Assembly (NCBI RefSeq): GCF_002209555.1
Contig: NZ_NJIF01000002.1
Span: forward strand, 682,001 to 746,000
DNA from: Achromobacter insolitus
GTDB taxonomy: Bacteria; Pseudomonadota; Gammaproteobacteria; Burkholderiales; Burkholderiaceae_B
Length of the DNA: 64,000 nucleotides
Direction: 5' to 3'
The notes beneath the pieces were generated by a model. That model was not told where the DNA came from and made no database searches. It worked only from the letters and a program-made list of their open reading frames with translations. The stretch's first letter is position 1. Each line of letters begins with the position of its first letter. Made by a program: the position numbers and the translations under genes. Below, piece after piece: positions 44,349 through 53,709 of the stretch.

Positions 44349-45497
44349 TTACCATTCGGCGAAGCTGCCGTCGGCGTGACGCCAGACGGGGTTGCGCCAG
44401 CGATGCCCCACCGCGGCGCGTTCCTTCACGTATTCCTCGTTCACCTCGATACCCAGGCCCGGCCCCTGCGGAATGGCCACCATGCCGTCTTGGTAGGCGA
44501 AGACTTCACGATTGCTGACGTAGTCCAGCAGGTCGTTGGCGGCGTTGTAGTGGATGCCCAGGCTCTGTTCCTGGATAAAGGCGTTGTAGCAACCGGCGTC
44601 GATCTGCAGGCAAGTGGCCAGCGCGATCGGACCCAGCGGGCAGTGCAGGGCCAGCGCCACGTCGTAGGCTTCGGCCATGGCGGCGATCTTGCGCGTTTCG
44701 GTGATGCCGCCCGCATGCGAAGGATCGGGCTGGATGATGTCCACATAGCCTTCGGACAGCACCCGCTTGAAGTCCCAGCGAGAGAACAGGCGTTCGCCCA
44801 GCGCGATCGGCGTGGAGGTCAGCGGCGCCAGTTCCTTCAGCGCTTCGTAGTGCTCGCTAAGCACGGGCTCTTCGATGAACATGAGCTTGTACGGGTCCAG
44901 CTCCTTCATCAGCACCTTGGCCATGGGCTTGTGCACACGTCCATGGAAGTCCACGCCTATGCCCACGTTGGGTCCGACGGCGTCGCGCACGGCGGCCACG
45001 TTTTCCAGGCACTTTTCGACTTTGTCGAAGGAGTCGATGTATTGCAATTCTTCGGTGCCATTCATCTTCACGGCGGTAAAGCCGCGCTCCACGGCGCTCT
45101 TGGCGGCCGCGGCCGTGTCGGCCGGCCGGTCTCCGCCGATCCACGAATACACGCGGATGCGGTCGCGCACATTGCCGCCCAGCAGTTGCGACACGGGCAC
45201 GCCCAGGTGTTTGCCCTTGATATCCCACAGGGCCTGGTCGATGCCGGCCAGGGCGCTCATGTGGATGGCGCCGCCGCGGTAGAAGCCGCCGCGGTATAGC
45301 ACCGTCCAGTGGTCTTCGATATTGCGGGGGTCTTTGCCGATCAGGTAGTCGGATAGTTCTTCGACGGCGGCCGCGACGGAATGCGCGCGGCCCTCGACAA
45401 CGGGCTCGCCCCAGCCGACGATGCCCGCGTCCGTCTCAATCTTCAGGAAGCACCACCGCGGCGGCACGATGTAGGTGGTGAGCTTGGTGATCTTCAT
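44349..45497 (-). CDS. dgoD: D-galactonate dehydratase
   Basis: 382 residues, the same length as Escherichia coli DgoD. Enolase-superfamily member: capping domain (1-120) and TIM barrel. Mg ligands D183, E209 and E235 sit at the same positions as in the known enzyme, with H185 in [14 protein letters not shown] and the second catalytic His in [11 protein letters not shown] (about 285). It removes water from D-galactonate to give 2-dehydro-3-deoxygalactonate. Its start overlaps the dgoA stop by 4 bp (ATGA). Confidence 0.95.
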   Translation of the reverse strand: MKITKLTTYIVPPRWCFLKIETDAGIVGWGEPVVEGRAHSVAAAVEELSDYLIGKDPRNIEDHWTVLYRGGFYRGGAIHMSALAGIDQALWDIKGKHLGVPVSQLLGGNVRDRIRVYSWIGGDRPADTAAAAKSAVERGFTAVKMNGTEELQYIDSFDKVEKCLENVAAVRDAVGPNVGIGVDFHGRVHKPMAKVLMKELDPYKLMFIEEPVLSEHYEALKELAPLTSTPIALGERLFSRWDFKRVLSEGYVDIIQPDPSHAGGITETRKIAAMAEAYDVALALHCPLGPIALATCLQIDAGCYNAFIQEQSLGIHYNAANDLLDYVSNREVFAYQDGMVAIPQGPGLGIEVNEEYVKERAAVGHRWRNPVWRHADGSFAEW

Positions 45498-46147
45498 GCT
45501 TGGGTCTCCTGGGCGGGATAGGCGCGTTGCCAGGCCGCGATGAATGCGCGCGCGTTCTGGCCGACAGCGGCGGCCGACAGGCCGGGTTTGTACAAGGCGG
45601 ACCCCAGGCCGAAGCCGCTGGCGCCCGCCTGGGCGTAAATGGCGATGTTGTCGGGCGTTATGCCGCCCACGGGAGCCAGCGCGATGGGCGGGCGCATGAC
45701 GGCGCGCCAGGCCTTGAGCACGGCGGGGCCGAGCTGCTCGGCCGGGAACATCTTCAGCACGTCGGCGCCAGCGGCCAGTGCCGCGAAGGCCTCCGTCGGG
45801 GTGGCGACGCCGGGGCAGGACGCCATGCCCAACTGCTTGGCGCGGCGGATCACCGCGGCATCGCTGTGGGGCATGACGATGAGTTCGCCGCCGGCCTGCT
45901 GGACGCGGGCGCAATCGTCGGGGTCCAGCACGGTGCCCGCGCCGATCAGGCAGTCCGTGGGCAGGGCCGCGCGCATGGCGCGGATGCTGTCCAGCGGGTC
46001 GGGCGAGTTCAGCGGCACCTCGATCAGGCGAAAGCCGGCCGCGTAAAGCTCCAGGCCGATGGATTCGGCCTCGGCGGGCGTGATGCCGCGCAGGATGGCG
46101 ATCAGGCCGCAGTGGGCCATGGCGGTTTGCAGACCAGGGTGGTTCAT
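45494..46147 (-). CDS. dgoA: 2-dehydro-3-deoxy-6-phosphogalactonate aldolase
   Basis: 217 residues. KDPG-aldolase fold: E43 in [21 protein letters not shown] (about 69-78), SPGVATP-like [11 protein letters not shown] (about 111-121), and the Schiff-base lysine K132 in [11 protein letters not shown]. It splits the phosphorylated intermediate into pyruvate and glyceraldehyde 3-phosphate. It lies between dgoK (9 bp) and dgoD (4-bp overlap), so the operon is tightly packed. Confidence 0.94.
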   Translation of the reverse strand: MNHPGLQTAMAHCGLIAILRGITPAEAESIGLELYAAGFRLIEVPLNSPDPLDSIRAMRAALPTDCLIGAGTVLDPDDCARVQQAGGELIVMPHSDAAVIRRAKQLGMASCPGVATPTEAFAALAAGADVLKMFPAEQLGPAVLKAWRAVMRPPIALAPVGGITPDNIAIYAQAGASGFGLGSALYKPGLSAAAVGQNARAFIAAWQRAYPAQETQA

Positions 46148-46156
46148 GTTCGATTC

Positions 46157-47158
46157 CTATTCCGTGGAGGGCCAGGCGACCAGCCCGGCGCAGACGGCCA
46201 GATGCCACAGGCCGCGTTCGGTGGCGTTTTGCGCCTGTTCGGGCGTGCCCAGGCCGTAGTGCTGCATGGCCTGCGTGTAGCGCCGGCACAGCGCGGCGTC
46301 GCCGCAAAGCACGATGCGGGGCAGTTCGCCCTGCTGCTGCAGCATGTCCGCCAGCGCCGCGATTTCATGGCCGATGAGCAGGCCCGACAGATAGTCGGCC
46401 TGCGATTCGGGCGCCAGTTCGCCGGTTAGGCCGAGCGCGCGCGTGCTGAAGATGGTGGACAACACGCCTGCGCGGCCGGCGGGCGCCCCGGCGACTTTCA
46501 GGCCGCGCTCGAATGCGGCCATGTCGGCAGTGGCGGCATCCGCCATGGTCCGGCCCAGGATGGTGTGGCTGCGCAACGCGGCGTAGACCTCGCCGGTCAT
46601 GAACGTGTCGAAGTGCGTGACGCGGCCCCGGCGCGCGCTGACCCATTTGGAATGCGTGCCGGGCAGGCCGATCAACACGCTGTCGGCGCTGCGCGCGCTC
46701 TGGTCGGCCATCACGCCGACGACCTGGGTTTCCTCGCCACGAATGACGTTGGGAAGGCCATGGCGCTGGATCAGGCCGGGAACGATATGCAGCGCAGGGC
46801 CGCCGGCGCGTTCGACCTTGGTCAGCAGCGTGCCGATGCGCTGCAGGTCGACGGGTACGTCCAGGTAAGCGGCTTCCTTCCAGCCCTGGGCGCTTCCGAC
46901 CATGCCGCAGGCGATCACCGGCAACGCCGGTTCGGCCCGCAGCCAGTCGCCGCAAGCCTGTTCAAAGGCCAATTCGAAGCCCGACAGCGCCGTGGTGGCG
47001 GCGCCGTCTTGCAGCGGCTGCGGCAGGCGCATGATGCCCCAGGGCAGGTGGCGCGTATCCAGCGTGCGGCCGGTGGCGTCCAGCCGGTAGGCGCGCAGCG
47101 AGGAAGTGCCCCAGTCCAGCGCGATAAGTGCCGCGCGGGCGGGAGATCCGGTAGTCAT
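46157..47158 (-). CDS. dgoK: 2-dehydro-3-deoxygalactonokinase
   Basis: 333 residues from ATG 47158; the open frame runs on to 47290 but that would add a non-conserved leader. The start of the fold is [17 protein letters not shown], the phosphate-1 motif of the ASKHA sugar-kinase fold. Also seen are GMVGSAQGW (about 105-113), [16 protein letters not shown] [14 protein letters not shown] (about 188-201) and [12 protein letters not shown]. It phosphorylates 2-dehydro-3-deoxygalactonate at C6 with ATP. First gene of the operon; the promoter is in the 338 bp shared with the IclR gene. Confidence 0.93.
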   Translation of the reverse strand: MTTGSPARAALIALDWGTSSLRAYRLDATGRTLDTRHLPWGIMRLPQPLQDGAATTALSGFELAFEQACGDWLRAEPALPVIACGMVGSAQGWKEAAYLDVPVDLQRIGTLLTKVERAGGPALHIVPGLIQRHGLPNVIRGEETQVVGVMADQSARSADSVLIGLPGTHSKWVSARRGRVTHFDTFMTGEVYAALRSHTILGRTMADAATADMAAFERGLKVAGAPAGRAGVLSTIFSTRALGLTGELAPESQADYLSGLLIGHEIAALADMLQQQGELPRIVLCGDAALCRRYTQAMQHYGLGTPEQAQNATERGLWHLAVCAGLVAWPSTE

Positions 47159-47297
47159 CAGAATCTGTCTCGTCTCTGGCCGCAAGTCCGGTTGCCAGGG
47201 GGCGCCAGGGGCGGTGCTTGGCGGGTAAAGGGACTTGCGAGCCTTGTTGTCTGAGACCTGGCGTGCGCGGGAGGCGCGCGCGCCAGGCAATGCGAAA

Positions 47298-47338
47298 AAT
47301 TCTAGATCAGCGCTTGAAAAATCTCAAAATATAGAATT
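47298..47338. promoter_or_regulatory. Inverted repeat between dgoK and its IclR regulator
   Basis: AATTCTA (47298-47304) and TAGAATT (47332-47338), in an AT-rich stretch otherwise unlike the flanks. Suitable as an operator for the divergent IclR gene product. Confidence 0.4.
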
Positions 47339-47496
47339 AAATCCCACATACAGGGAATAAACGGCGCGCTCGCAGACGGCTCTCTCCAGCCTGTCCAGGA
47401 AGGGAATCGTCTGGAAAATGCGCCTTTTCCCAGCATCCCGTTGCGATCGCGGCGGTTATGCTTGCATTTACTTTCTTAGTTGCCGCGCCCGCTTTC

Positions 47497-48315
47497 ATGA
47501 CCTTTTCACAAACTTCCGACCGTTCTCCCACCCTGGATCCCGACGCCGCCGCCCCTGCGGGCACACAGACGCTGATGCGCGGCCTGGCGGTGGTGCAAGC
47601 GGTGGCGGGAGGCGCGCGCGACCTGAAGGAAATCTGCGCCCGCATCGGCGTGGCGCGCAGCACCACGCATCGGCTGGCCAGCTGCCTGGTGCAGGAACGC
47701 TATCTGCGGGCTTTGCCTGGGGTGGGGTATGTGCTGGGGCCCAAGTTGATCGAACTAGGCTTCCAGGCGCGCGAGGCCTTTCCCATGGCTACGCTCGCGC
47801 GTCCCTATCTGGACAGCCTGGCGGAACAGACGGGCGACACCATCCACTTGGCCGTGCGCGACAACGACGAAGTGCTGTACCTGGAAAAGATTCCCGGCAA
47901 GAAGGGGCTGGAGATGCGTTCGCGGGTGGGGCACCGCATGCCGCTGGCCGCCACCGGCGTGGGCAAGGCGCTGCTGCTGGACACTGAAGAGCCGCAATGG
48001 AAGGCGCTGTACCGCATAGGCGCGCCCGTGTCGTCGCGCGCGCCGGGCGGCAGCCAGACCTGGGAGGCGTTCCGCGACCGCATGCGCGACTATGCCGCCA
48101 ACGGGTACGCGTTCGATCTTGAAGACAACGAGCCGTCCATCCGCTGCGTGGCGGCGCCGGTGCGCGACGCCTCCAGCGGTATCGTGGCGGCGATCAGCGT
48201 ATCCAGCACGGTGCCTTATATGTCGCTGGAACGCATGCGCGACATGGTCGCCGTGGTCCAGGGCGCGGCTGCGGGGATTTCAGCGGAACTGGGGTGGAAG
48301 GTGGACCGCGGCTAA
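47497..48315 (+). CDS. IclR-family regulator of the dgo operon
   Basis: 272 residues from ATG 47497; an ATG 39 bp upstream is also possible, and neither has a good ribosome-binding site. Helix-turn-helix around LKEICARIGVARSTTHRLASCLVQERYL (about 40-67). The effector domain has HLAVRDNDEVLYLEKIPG, HRMPLAATGVGKALLL and CVAAPVRDASSGIVAAISVS. Divergent from dgoKADT, so it is very likely their repressor, responding to galactonate or its dehydration product. In E. coli that job is done by a GntR-type DgoR, so the regulator class has been replaced here. Confidence 0.87.
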   Translation: MTFSQTSDRSPTLDPDAAAPAGTQTLMRGLAVVQAVAGGARDLKEICARIGVARSTTHRLASCLVQERYLRALPGVGYVLGPKLIELGFQAREAFPMATLARPYLDSLAEQTGDTIHLAVRDNDEVLYLEKIPGKKGLEMRSRVGHRMPLAATGVGKALLLDTEEPQWKALYRIGAPVSSRAPGGSQTWEAFRDRMRDYAANGYAFDLEDNEPSIRCVAAPVRDASSGIVAAISVSSTVPYMSLERMRDMVAVVQGAAAGISAELGWKVDRG

Positions 48316-48338
48316 GGCCGCGGCCCTGCGCTTGCGCC

Positions 48339-48959
48339 TTATTCCAGCGGCAGCGTCAAGACGCCCTGTGGGGCCGGACGCATCATGACGCGCCGGTACC
48401 ACGCCGACAGCGCTGGCGTATCGGGACGTTCGATCGGCAGGGCCAGCCAGCGGTGGGCGGAACACACCAGGGCGATGTCGCCCATGGTCAGGTGGCGGCC
48501 GGCGATGAACTCGCGGCCCTGCAAGGCCTGGTCCAGGATCAGGGCGCGCGCATTGGAGCGTTTCACCGAATTGTCGATGGCGGCCTTGTCGCGCTTGTCT
48601 TCGGGCGTGCGGATCAGGCCCAGAAAGGCCGGCCCCATCGCGCCTTGCCATTCGGTGGCTTGCCAGTCCATCCAGCGGTCGGCATCCGCGCGCATGCACG
48701 CATCCTCCGGCCACAGGCTGCCCACGCCGTAGCGCGCGGCCAGGTAGCGGACGATGGCATTCGATTCCCACAGGACGAAGCCGCCGTCGTCGATGACGGG
48801 CACCGTGCGGTTGGGATTCAGTTTGGCGAATTCAGGCGTATCGACCACACCGAACGGGCCGCCGGCCTGCGTGAAGGTATGCGGCAAGGCCAGCTCGCGC
48901 ACCGCCAGCATGACTTTCTGAACGTTGACGGACGTCAGGCGTCCCCAGATCTTCAACAT
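48339..48959 (-). CDS. Glutathione S-transferase family protein
   Basis: 206 residues. N-terminal thioredoxin-like domain (about 1-80) starting LKIWGRLTSVNVQKVMLAVREL, with a Ser/Asn in place of Tyr as in beta/theta-like bacterial GSTs, the cis-Pro segment NRTVPVIDDGGFVLWESNAIVRYLA (about 48-72), and the helical C-terminal domain with HLTMGDIALVCSAHRWLAL (the N-capping motif TxGD). It conjugates glutathione or acts as a peroxidase; the substrate is unknown. It lies in the same direction as ampD, 17 bp apart. Confidence 0.88.
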   Translation of the reverse strand: MLKIWGRLTSVNVQKVMLAVRELALPHTFTQAGGPFGVVDTPEFAKLNPNRTVPVIDDGGFVLWESNAIVRYLAARYGVGSLWPEDACMRADADRWMDWQATEWQGAMGPAFLGLIRTPEDKRDKAAIDNSVKRSNARALILDQALQGREFIAGRHLTMGDIALVCSAHRWLALPIERPDTPALSAWYRRVMMRPAPQGVLTLPLE

Positions 48960-48976
48960 AACCAGTCCTTGTAGTG

Positions 48977-49555
48977 TCAGACGGGCGGCAATTGCCGCCG
49001 CGCAAAGCCGCTGTCGCGCGAAAAGCGCGTCCAGTTGAAAGCGGGCCCGGGGTCGGTCTTGCGTCCGGGCGCAATGTGTTCATGGCCCCAGGCGGCCGCC
49101 AGGGGATAGCGCGCGCGCAGCACCGGCGTCAGCTTGCGCAGTGCCAGGTACTGCGCGTCGGCGTAGGGCAGCGTGTCCGTGCCTTCGAGCTCGATGCCTA
49201 TGGAGAAGTCATTGCAGCGTTCGCGGCCCGCGTAGCGCGACACGCCTGCGTGCCAGGCGCGGTCGTCGGTGGAGACGAACTGGACAATGCTGCCGTCGCG
49301 GCGGATGAAGAAGTGCGCTGACACGCGCAGGCCGCGCAGCCGTTCCAGCCAGGGGTGCGAACCGTAATCCAGCGTGTTCAGGAACAATCCGGCGACTTCA
49401 GGGCCGCCGAACTGCCCCGGCGGCAGGCTGATGTTGTGCAGCACCAGCAGCGACACCTGCGCGCCGGCGGGGCGCGCGTCGCGGTTGGGGGAGGGCATGA
49501 GCGTGATACCCGGGGCCGGCGCCAGCCAGCCATGACGATCCAGAAGCAAGGCCAT
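48977..49555 (-). CDS. ampD: 1,6-anhydro-N-acetylmuramyl-L-alanine amidase
   Basis: 192 residues. AmpD fold: LLVLHNISLPPGQFGG (first zinc His about 34), VSAHFFIRRDGSIVQFV, AWHAGVSRYAGRERCNDFSIGIELEGTD, and the last zinc ligands in WGHEHIAPGRKTDPGPAFNW (His about 160, Asp about 170). It is a cytoplasmic zinc amidase that cleaves the peptide from recycled anhydro-muropeptides; loss derepresses AmpC beta-lactamases in many Gram-negatives. There is no signal peptide. No ampE gene follows it. Confidence 0.93.
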   Translation of the reverse strand: MALLLDRHGWLAPAPGITLMPSPNRDARPAGAQVSLLVLHNISLPPGQFGGPEVAGLFLNTLDYGSHPWLERLRGLRVSAHFFIRRDGSIVQFVSTDDRAWHAGVSRYAGRERCNDFSIGIELEGTDTLPYADAQYLALRKLTPVLRARYPLAAAWGHEHIAPGRKTDPGPAFNWTRFSRDSGFARRQLPPV

Positions 49556-49630
49556 GGGATGAGTGCATGCGTGTGATTTCCAACACGCATTATGCCGTGC
49601 AAGGCGGCAAGCCTCTAATGGGCGGGCGGA

Positions 49631-49894
49631 TCAGCGCTTGGCGGGGCCCAGGCGGGCATGCTCCGCGCTGCACCAGGTCTGGCCGTTCTGCAGCAAGGCC
49701 TCGGAGCGGGGCAGGTGGATGCCGCAGTGGGCGCAGCGCACCATGGACTCCAGCGGCTTGGGTCCGCGCGCGTCGGTCCGGGCCTTTTTGGCGCCCTGCG
49801 CGCCGGCTTGCCGCGCTGCCGCCATCCGTCCGGCCAGGCGGGCCACGAACAGCACCAGGATGATGAGAACAATCCAGAACAGCAACTTGCCCAC
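49631..49894 (-). CDS. PP0621-family small membrane protein
   Basis: 87 residues. One N-terminal helix (LLFWIVLIILVLFVARLAG) is followed by a basic linker and a compact zinc-finger-like end: RCAHCGIHLPRSEALL then WCSAEHARLG. This two-part layout (anchor plus C-x2-C...C-x3-H) is that of the PP0621 family, found next to ccsA-like genes in betaproteobacteria. Function is unknown. 1 bp separates it from the upstream ccsA-like gene. Confidence 0.82.
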   Translation of the reverse strand: MGKLLFWIVLIILVLFVARLAGRMAAARQAGAQGAKKARTDARGPKPLESMVRCAHCGIHLPRSEALLQNGQTWCSAEHARLGPAKR

Positions 49895-49895
49895 G

Positions 49896-50738
49896 TCAAC
49901 CTCGATGCAGAATCATTTCCAGCACGAACCGGCTGCCGGTGTAGGCCAGAATCAGGAACCCGAAACCCGTCAGCGTCCAGCGCAGGGCGACGCGGCCGCG
50001 CCAGCCCCAGATGTGGCGGCCCGCCAGCAGCACCCCGAAGGTCAGCCATGACAGCAGGGTGAACACGGTCTTGTGGTCGAACGGCAGGATCTTGCCCGTC
50101 AGTTTCATGGAGGCCACCGAGCCCGTTCCCACGGCCAGGGTCAGCACGATGAAGCCGATCCAGATGATGCGGAACAGCAGCTGTTCCTGCACCAGCAGGG
50201 GCGGCTGGGAGTCCAGCACGCGGCCGATGATGCTGCGTTCGGCGGGGGCGTCCAGCGGGCGGTGCAGGTGGCGGTCCAGCAGCGCCATCATCATGGCGTG
50301 CAGCGCCGCGATGGTGATCAGCCCGTAGGCCGCCAGCGCGATCAGCAGGTGGACGCGCAGCCAGGCGTCGTTGGCGTGCGGCACGAACTGCCCCTGCGGG
50401 AAGAGCGCGGCCAGGCCGCTGGCCAGGGTGGCTGCGGGCAGCAGCAGCAATTGCAGGCCATCTATGCGCACCAGCAGGCTTTCCAGCCAGAAAACCACCA
50501 TGCCCAGCCAGATGGCCGCGGACAGGGCCAGCGCCCAGCCGATGAACAGGTGCTGGGTCGCCAGCATCGATTGTTGCAGCCCGATTCCATGGAGGACCAG
50601 GGCCCCCAGCAGGCACAGGCGGGCGACTTTCCCCGTCTGTTCCACGCCGCCGGCGCCGGCCAGGCGGATCCAGAGCGACCCCCCGAGCACCGCGTACGCC
50701 AAGGCAGCCGCCGTGTGAAATACAATGCCTAGTGACAT
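49896..50738 (-). CDS. Cytochrome c biogenesis CcsA-like (YpjD/HemX) membrane protein
   Basis: 280 residues from the ATG at 50738 (the frame is open to 50810). Eight helices, with the tryptophan-rich segment typical of haem handling (HIWGWRGRVALRWTLTGF near the C-terminus) and VHLLIALAAYGLITIAALHAM with conserved His. It lies at the same place, divergent from ffh, as YpjD genes of other betaproteobacteria. In gammaproteobacteria this protein (CcsA/YpjD) is a membrane partner with unclear role; a part in cytochrome c maturation is by similarity only. Confidence 0.8.
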   Translation of the reverse strand: MSLGIVFHTAAALAYAVLGGSLWIRLAGAGGVEQTGKVARLCLLGALVLHGIGLQQSMLATQHLFIGWALALSAAIWLGMVVFWLESLLVRIDGLQLLLLPAATLASGLAALFPQGQFVPHANDAWLRVHLLIALAAYGLITIAALHAMMMALLDRHLHRPLDAPAERSIIGRVLDSQPPLLVQEQLLFRIIWIGFIVLTLAVGTGSVASMKLTGKILPFDHKTVFTLLSWLTFGVLLAGRHIWGWRGRVALRWTLTGFGFLILAYTGSRFVLEMILHRG

Positions 50739-50845
50739 AGAAACCGTTGTCTGGATGGGGCCTTTAGGGCGCATGCCGCCCGAAAGCGCAGAATCCGCGC
50801 CTGCGGCCACCGTTCAATCAACTAGTTTAAGCGGAAACGCCTCTC

Positions 50846-52252
50846 ATGCTCGATAACCTAACTCAACGCCTGTCGCGCGTCGTCAAGACGCTGCGCGGGG
50901 AAGCCCGCCTTACCGAGGCCAATACCCAGGAGATGCTGCGCGAAGTGCGCATGGCGCTGCTGGAAGCCGACGTGGCGCTGCCCGTCGTGCGCGAGTTCGT
51001 CGCGCGTGTGAAGGAAAAAGCGCTGGGCGAAGAAGTCGCCAGCAGCCTCAGCCCCGGCCAGGCCCTGGTGGGCGTCGTCCACAAGGAACTGACCGCCCTG
51101 ATGGGCGGGGACCTGGGGGCCGACTCCAGCGAACTGTCGCTGGCGGTGCAGCCGCCCGCTGTCATCCTGATGGCAGGCCTGCAGGGCGCCGGCAAGACCA
51201 CCACCACCGGCAAGCTGGCGCGCTGGCTCTCCGAAGGCCAGCACACGCAGCACGGCCGCAAGACCGGCAAGAAGAAAGTGCTGGTGGTGTCCGCCGACGT
51301 GTACCGTCCGGCCGCTATCGACCAGCTGAAGAGCGTCGCGGCGCAGGTGGGCGTGGACTTCCTGCCCACCGATCCCAGCCAGAAGCCCGAGGACATCGCC
51401 CGCAACGCGGTGGACCACGCGCGCCGCCATCACTATGACGTGCTGATCCTGGACACGGCCGGCCGCCTGGGCATCGACGAGGCCATGATGCGCGAAATCC
51501 GCGCGCTGCATGACCTGGTCAAGCCGGTGGAAACGCTATTCGTGGTCGATGCCATGCAGGGCCAGGACGCGGTCAACACCGCGCGCGCCTTTGCCGAAGC
51601 GCTGCCCCTGACCGGCGTGGTGCTGACCAAGCTGGACGGCGACGCTCGCGGCGGCGCGGCCCTGTCGGTGCGCCACGTCACGGGCAAGCCCCTGAAGTTC
51701 GTCGGCGTCTCGGAAAAGCTGGACGGCCTGGAGCCCTTCTACCCGGAACGCATGGCGCAGCGCGTGCTGGGCATGGGCGATATCGTCTCGCTGGTCGAGC
51801 AGGCGCAGAAGAACATCGATATCGCCGAAGCCCAGAAGCTGGCCGCGAAGATCAAGTCGGGCAACAAGTTCGACCTGAATGATTTCCGGGACCAGTTGGG
51901 CCAGGTGAAGAAGCTGGGCGACATGGGTTCGCTGCTTGAAAAGCTGCCGGCCCAATTCCAGCAGGCAGCCGGCCAGTTGCAGGGCGGCCAGGCTGAAAAG
52001 CAGCTGCGCCGCACGGAAGGCATCCTGAATTCCATGACCGCCGCTGAACGCGCCAAGCCCGAACTCATCAAAGCCTCGCGCAAGCGCCGCATCGCCGCCG
52101 GTTCCGGCGTGCCGGTGCAAGAGGTCAACCGCCTGCTCGCGCAGTTCGAGCAGATGCAGGGCATGATGAAGCAGATGAAGAAGGGCGGCATGGCCAAGAT
52201 GATGCGCGCGATGGGCGGCATGAAGGGCCTGGGCCGTTTCGGCATGAAGTGA
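50846..52252 (+). CDS. ffh: Signal recognition particle protein Ffh
   Basis: 468 residues. N domain (helices 1-90), G domain with P-loop MAGLQGAGKTTTTGKLA (about 107-123), DVYRPAAIDQL, DTAGR (about 200-204), TKLDGDARGG (about 258-267), and the methionine-rich M domain (MKQMKKGGMAKMMRAMGGMKG) at the end. It binds 4.5S RNA and signal sequences and delivers ribosomes to FtsY. Divergent from the ccsA-like gene. Confidence 0.98.
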   Translation: MLDNLTQRLSRVVKTLRGEARLTEANTQEMLREVRMALLEADVALPVVREFVARVKEKALGEEVASSLSPGQALVGVVHKELTALMGGDLGADSSELSLAVQPPAVILMAGLQGAGKTTTTGKLARWLSEGQHTQHGRKTGKKKVLVVSADVYRPAAIDQLKSVAAQVGVDFLPTDPSQKPEDIARNAVDHARRHHYDVLILDTAGRLGIDEAMMREIRALHDLVKPVETLFVVDAMQGQDAVNTARAFAEALPLTGVVLTKLDGDARGGAALSVRHVTGKPLKFVGVSEKLDGLEPFYPERMAQRVLGMGDIVSLVEQAQKNIDIAEAQKLAAKIKSGNKFDLNDFRDQLGQVKKLGDMGSLLEKLPAQFQQAAGQLQGGQAEKQLRRTEGILNSMTAAERAKPELIKASRKRRIAAGSGVPVQEVNRLLAQFEQMQGMMKQMKKGGMAKMMRAMGGMKGLGRFGMK

Positions 52253-52260
52253 TGTAGAGA

Positions 52261-52470
52261 GGCCCCCCCACGGCGCGCGCACTGCGTTCGCTTCCTGCCC
52301 CCCCGAGGGGGGCGCTTTTCCCTTGGGACGGCCCGGCGGGAAAAGGGGCCCCCCACGGCGCGCGCACTGCGTGCGTTCCTGCCCCCACGCTGCGCGCGCG
52401 TTGCGCGCTTGCTGCCCCCCGAGGGGGCTGGCCCGCCTTGGGGGCGGCCCGGCGACGGGCCGGCCGTTCT
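52261..52470. repeat. GC-rich intergenic repeat array
   Basis: Two copies of GGCCCCCCACGGCGCGCGCA followed by CTGCGT (52261-52287, with one extra C, and 52347-52372), and two copies of CCTGCCCCCCGAGGGGG-type palindromes near 52293-52312 and 52410-52430. Downstream GGCCCGGCG-GACGGGCCGGCC arms also pair. Elements of this type are scattered through Bordetella and Achromobacter genomes between genes. No coding. Confidence 0.7.
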
Positions 52471-52509
52471 AGCGGGGACTAAACAAGCGCTCCGACGGAC
52501 TGAAAAAAA

Positions 52510-52532
52510 TGGCCAGACGTTGCGTCTGGCCA
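52510..52532 (-). terminator. Intrinsic terminator of the kbp unit
   Basis: Stem TGGCCAGACG (52510-52519) with CGTCTGGCCA (52523-52532), and a run of T on the minus strand. 89 bp after the kbp stop. Confidence 0.82.
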
Positions 52533-52620
52533 AGTAATCGCGGCTAGCAGGGGGCGCCTGCCGCGATGCAAGCCGGAAAGCGCATGGGTGCCTTCCGGCC
52601 TGTCCGAGTTCCGAGGGCGA

Positions 52621-53067
52621 TCAGGACAGGGGCGGGATGCGCAGCACCTGGCCCGGATAGATCTTGTCGGGACTGGTCAGCATGGGCTTGTTGGCTTCGA
52701 AGATCAGGGTGTTCTTGGCGCCCTGGCCCTTGCCGTATTGCGCTTCGGCAATCTTCCAGAGGTTGTCGCCCTTCTGCACCGTGTACATCTTGGCTTCCGG
52801 CGTAGCCTGTTTCACCTTCAATTGATTGTCCACCTGGGCCACGCCCACGGTGTTGCCCAGCGCCAGAGTGATCTTCTCCGCGGCTTCCGTACTGAGGGCC
52901 TCGCCCGCCACCGTGACCTTGTCGCCGTCGACCGAGATCTGCAGGCCGTCGGCATTCAGGCCGTGCTTATCCAGCTCTTTCTTCAATTCGTCCGCCGTCG
53001 CGGCCTTGGCCTCGCTGGCGCCGAAGAGCTTTTCTCCAACGTCCTTGATGAAATTGAGCAGACCCAT
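52621..53067 (-). CDS. kbp: Potassium-binding BON-LysM protein Kbp
   Basis: 148 residues, no signal peptide (family length about 149). BON domain (about 20-90, DELKKELDKHGLNADGLQISVDGDKVTVAG) and LysM domain (95-148, YTVQKGDNLWKIAEAQYGKGQ, YPGQVLRIP). In E. coli (YgaU/Kbp) it binds K+ in the cytoplasm and is induced by osmotic stress. Length and domain order match closely. It is followed by the terminator at 52510. The next gene on this strand upstream is the glycine-rich protein at 53111. Confidence 0.88.
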   Translation of the reverse strand: MGLLNFIKDVGEKLFGASEAKAATADELKKELDKHGLNADGLQISVDGDKVTVAGEALSTEAAEKITLALGNTVGVAQVDNQLKVKQATPEAKMYTVQKGDNLWKIAEAQYGKGQGAKNTLIFEANKPMLTSPDKIYPGQVLRIPPLS

Positions 53068-53110
53068 AGTGTTTCCTTTGTCTATGTTGCGGTGAGAGAA
53101 ACAAGTGCCA

Positions 53111-53428
53111 TCAGGGCTTTTGGCCCATGAACATTTTGCGCACGATGCCGGCGATCAAGGTGAGCACGGCGCCACCGACGCCGCCGCCAACCACGCTGCT
53201 GGCGATCGCGGAAAGATCCAGTCCCGTATTGCTCGCTGCAACCGCGCCAGCTCCCGCGGTGATCATCGGGGCTAGCCAGGAACCGCCTGCAAGGCCGCCG
53301 ATGGCCCCTGCGATGGTATTTCCCAACGGACCCAGGTTGAACTGCTGGAGCATCTTCCCCAAGCCGTTGCCTCCGGCGGCGCCGGCGACAAGCTGGATGA
53401 GCAGGTTAATGATGACTGCGGTGTTCAT
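53111..53428 (-). CDS. Small glycine-rich membrane protein
   Basis: 105 residues from ATG 53428, which has AGAGGAGG 5-7 bp upstream. Three glycine/alanine-rich hydrophobic segments (VIINLLIQLVAGAAGG, TIAGAIGGLAGGSWL, VVGGGVGGAVLTLIAGIV) and a short basic C-terminus (RKMFMGQKP). The pattern resembles proteins with glycine-zipper helices. It lies 43 bp upstream of kbp and is probably cotranscribed with it. Function is unknown. Confidence 0.68.
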   Translation of the reverse strand: MNTAVIINLLIQLVAGAAGGNGLGKMLQQFNLGPLGNTIAGAIGGLAGGSWLAPMITAGAGAVAASNTGLDLSAIASSVVGGGVGGAVLTLIAGIVRKMFMGQKP

Positions 53429-53651
53429 GATGCCTCCTCTGCCCGCGAGGGCGATGTGCAACGCTAGAACAACTGCAAGACAAGCGTACGAAACCAGCAG
53501 GAACGATTATGACTCGCACATTCGCCGCACGACGAGGGGTTAACGTGTAACAGGTTGCTAGCCCGTTGGCAGACTACGCAAGAATGCTGGTCAGTTTGTA
53601 GGGAATGCGCGGCAGAGGGTCTAAACCGCATCCGGCGCGCGGCTACATGCG

Positions 53652-53680
53652 ACAAGGGCCGCTATTGCAGCGGCCCTTGT
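53652..53680 (-). terminator. Intrinsic terminator after thiS
   Basis: A 12-bp stem ACAAGGGCCGCT (53652-53663) with AGCGGCCCTTGT (53669-53680). It lies 29 bp beyond the thiS stop. There is no long T-run, so efficiency is uncertain. Confidence 0.6.
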
Positions 53681-53709
53681 CTATGCAGCGTTCGAGTGCG
53701 GCGCGACTA

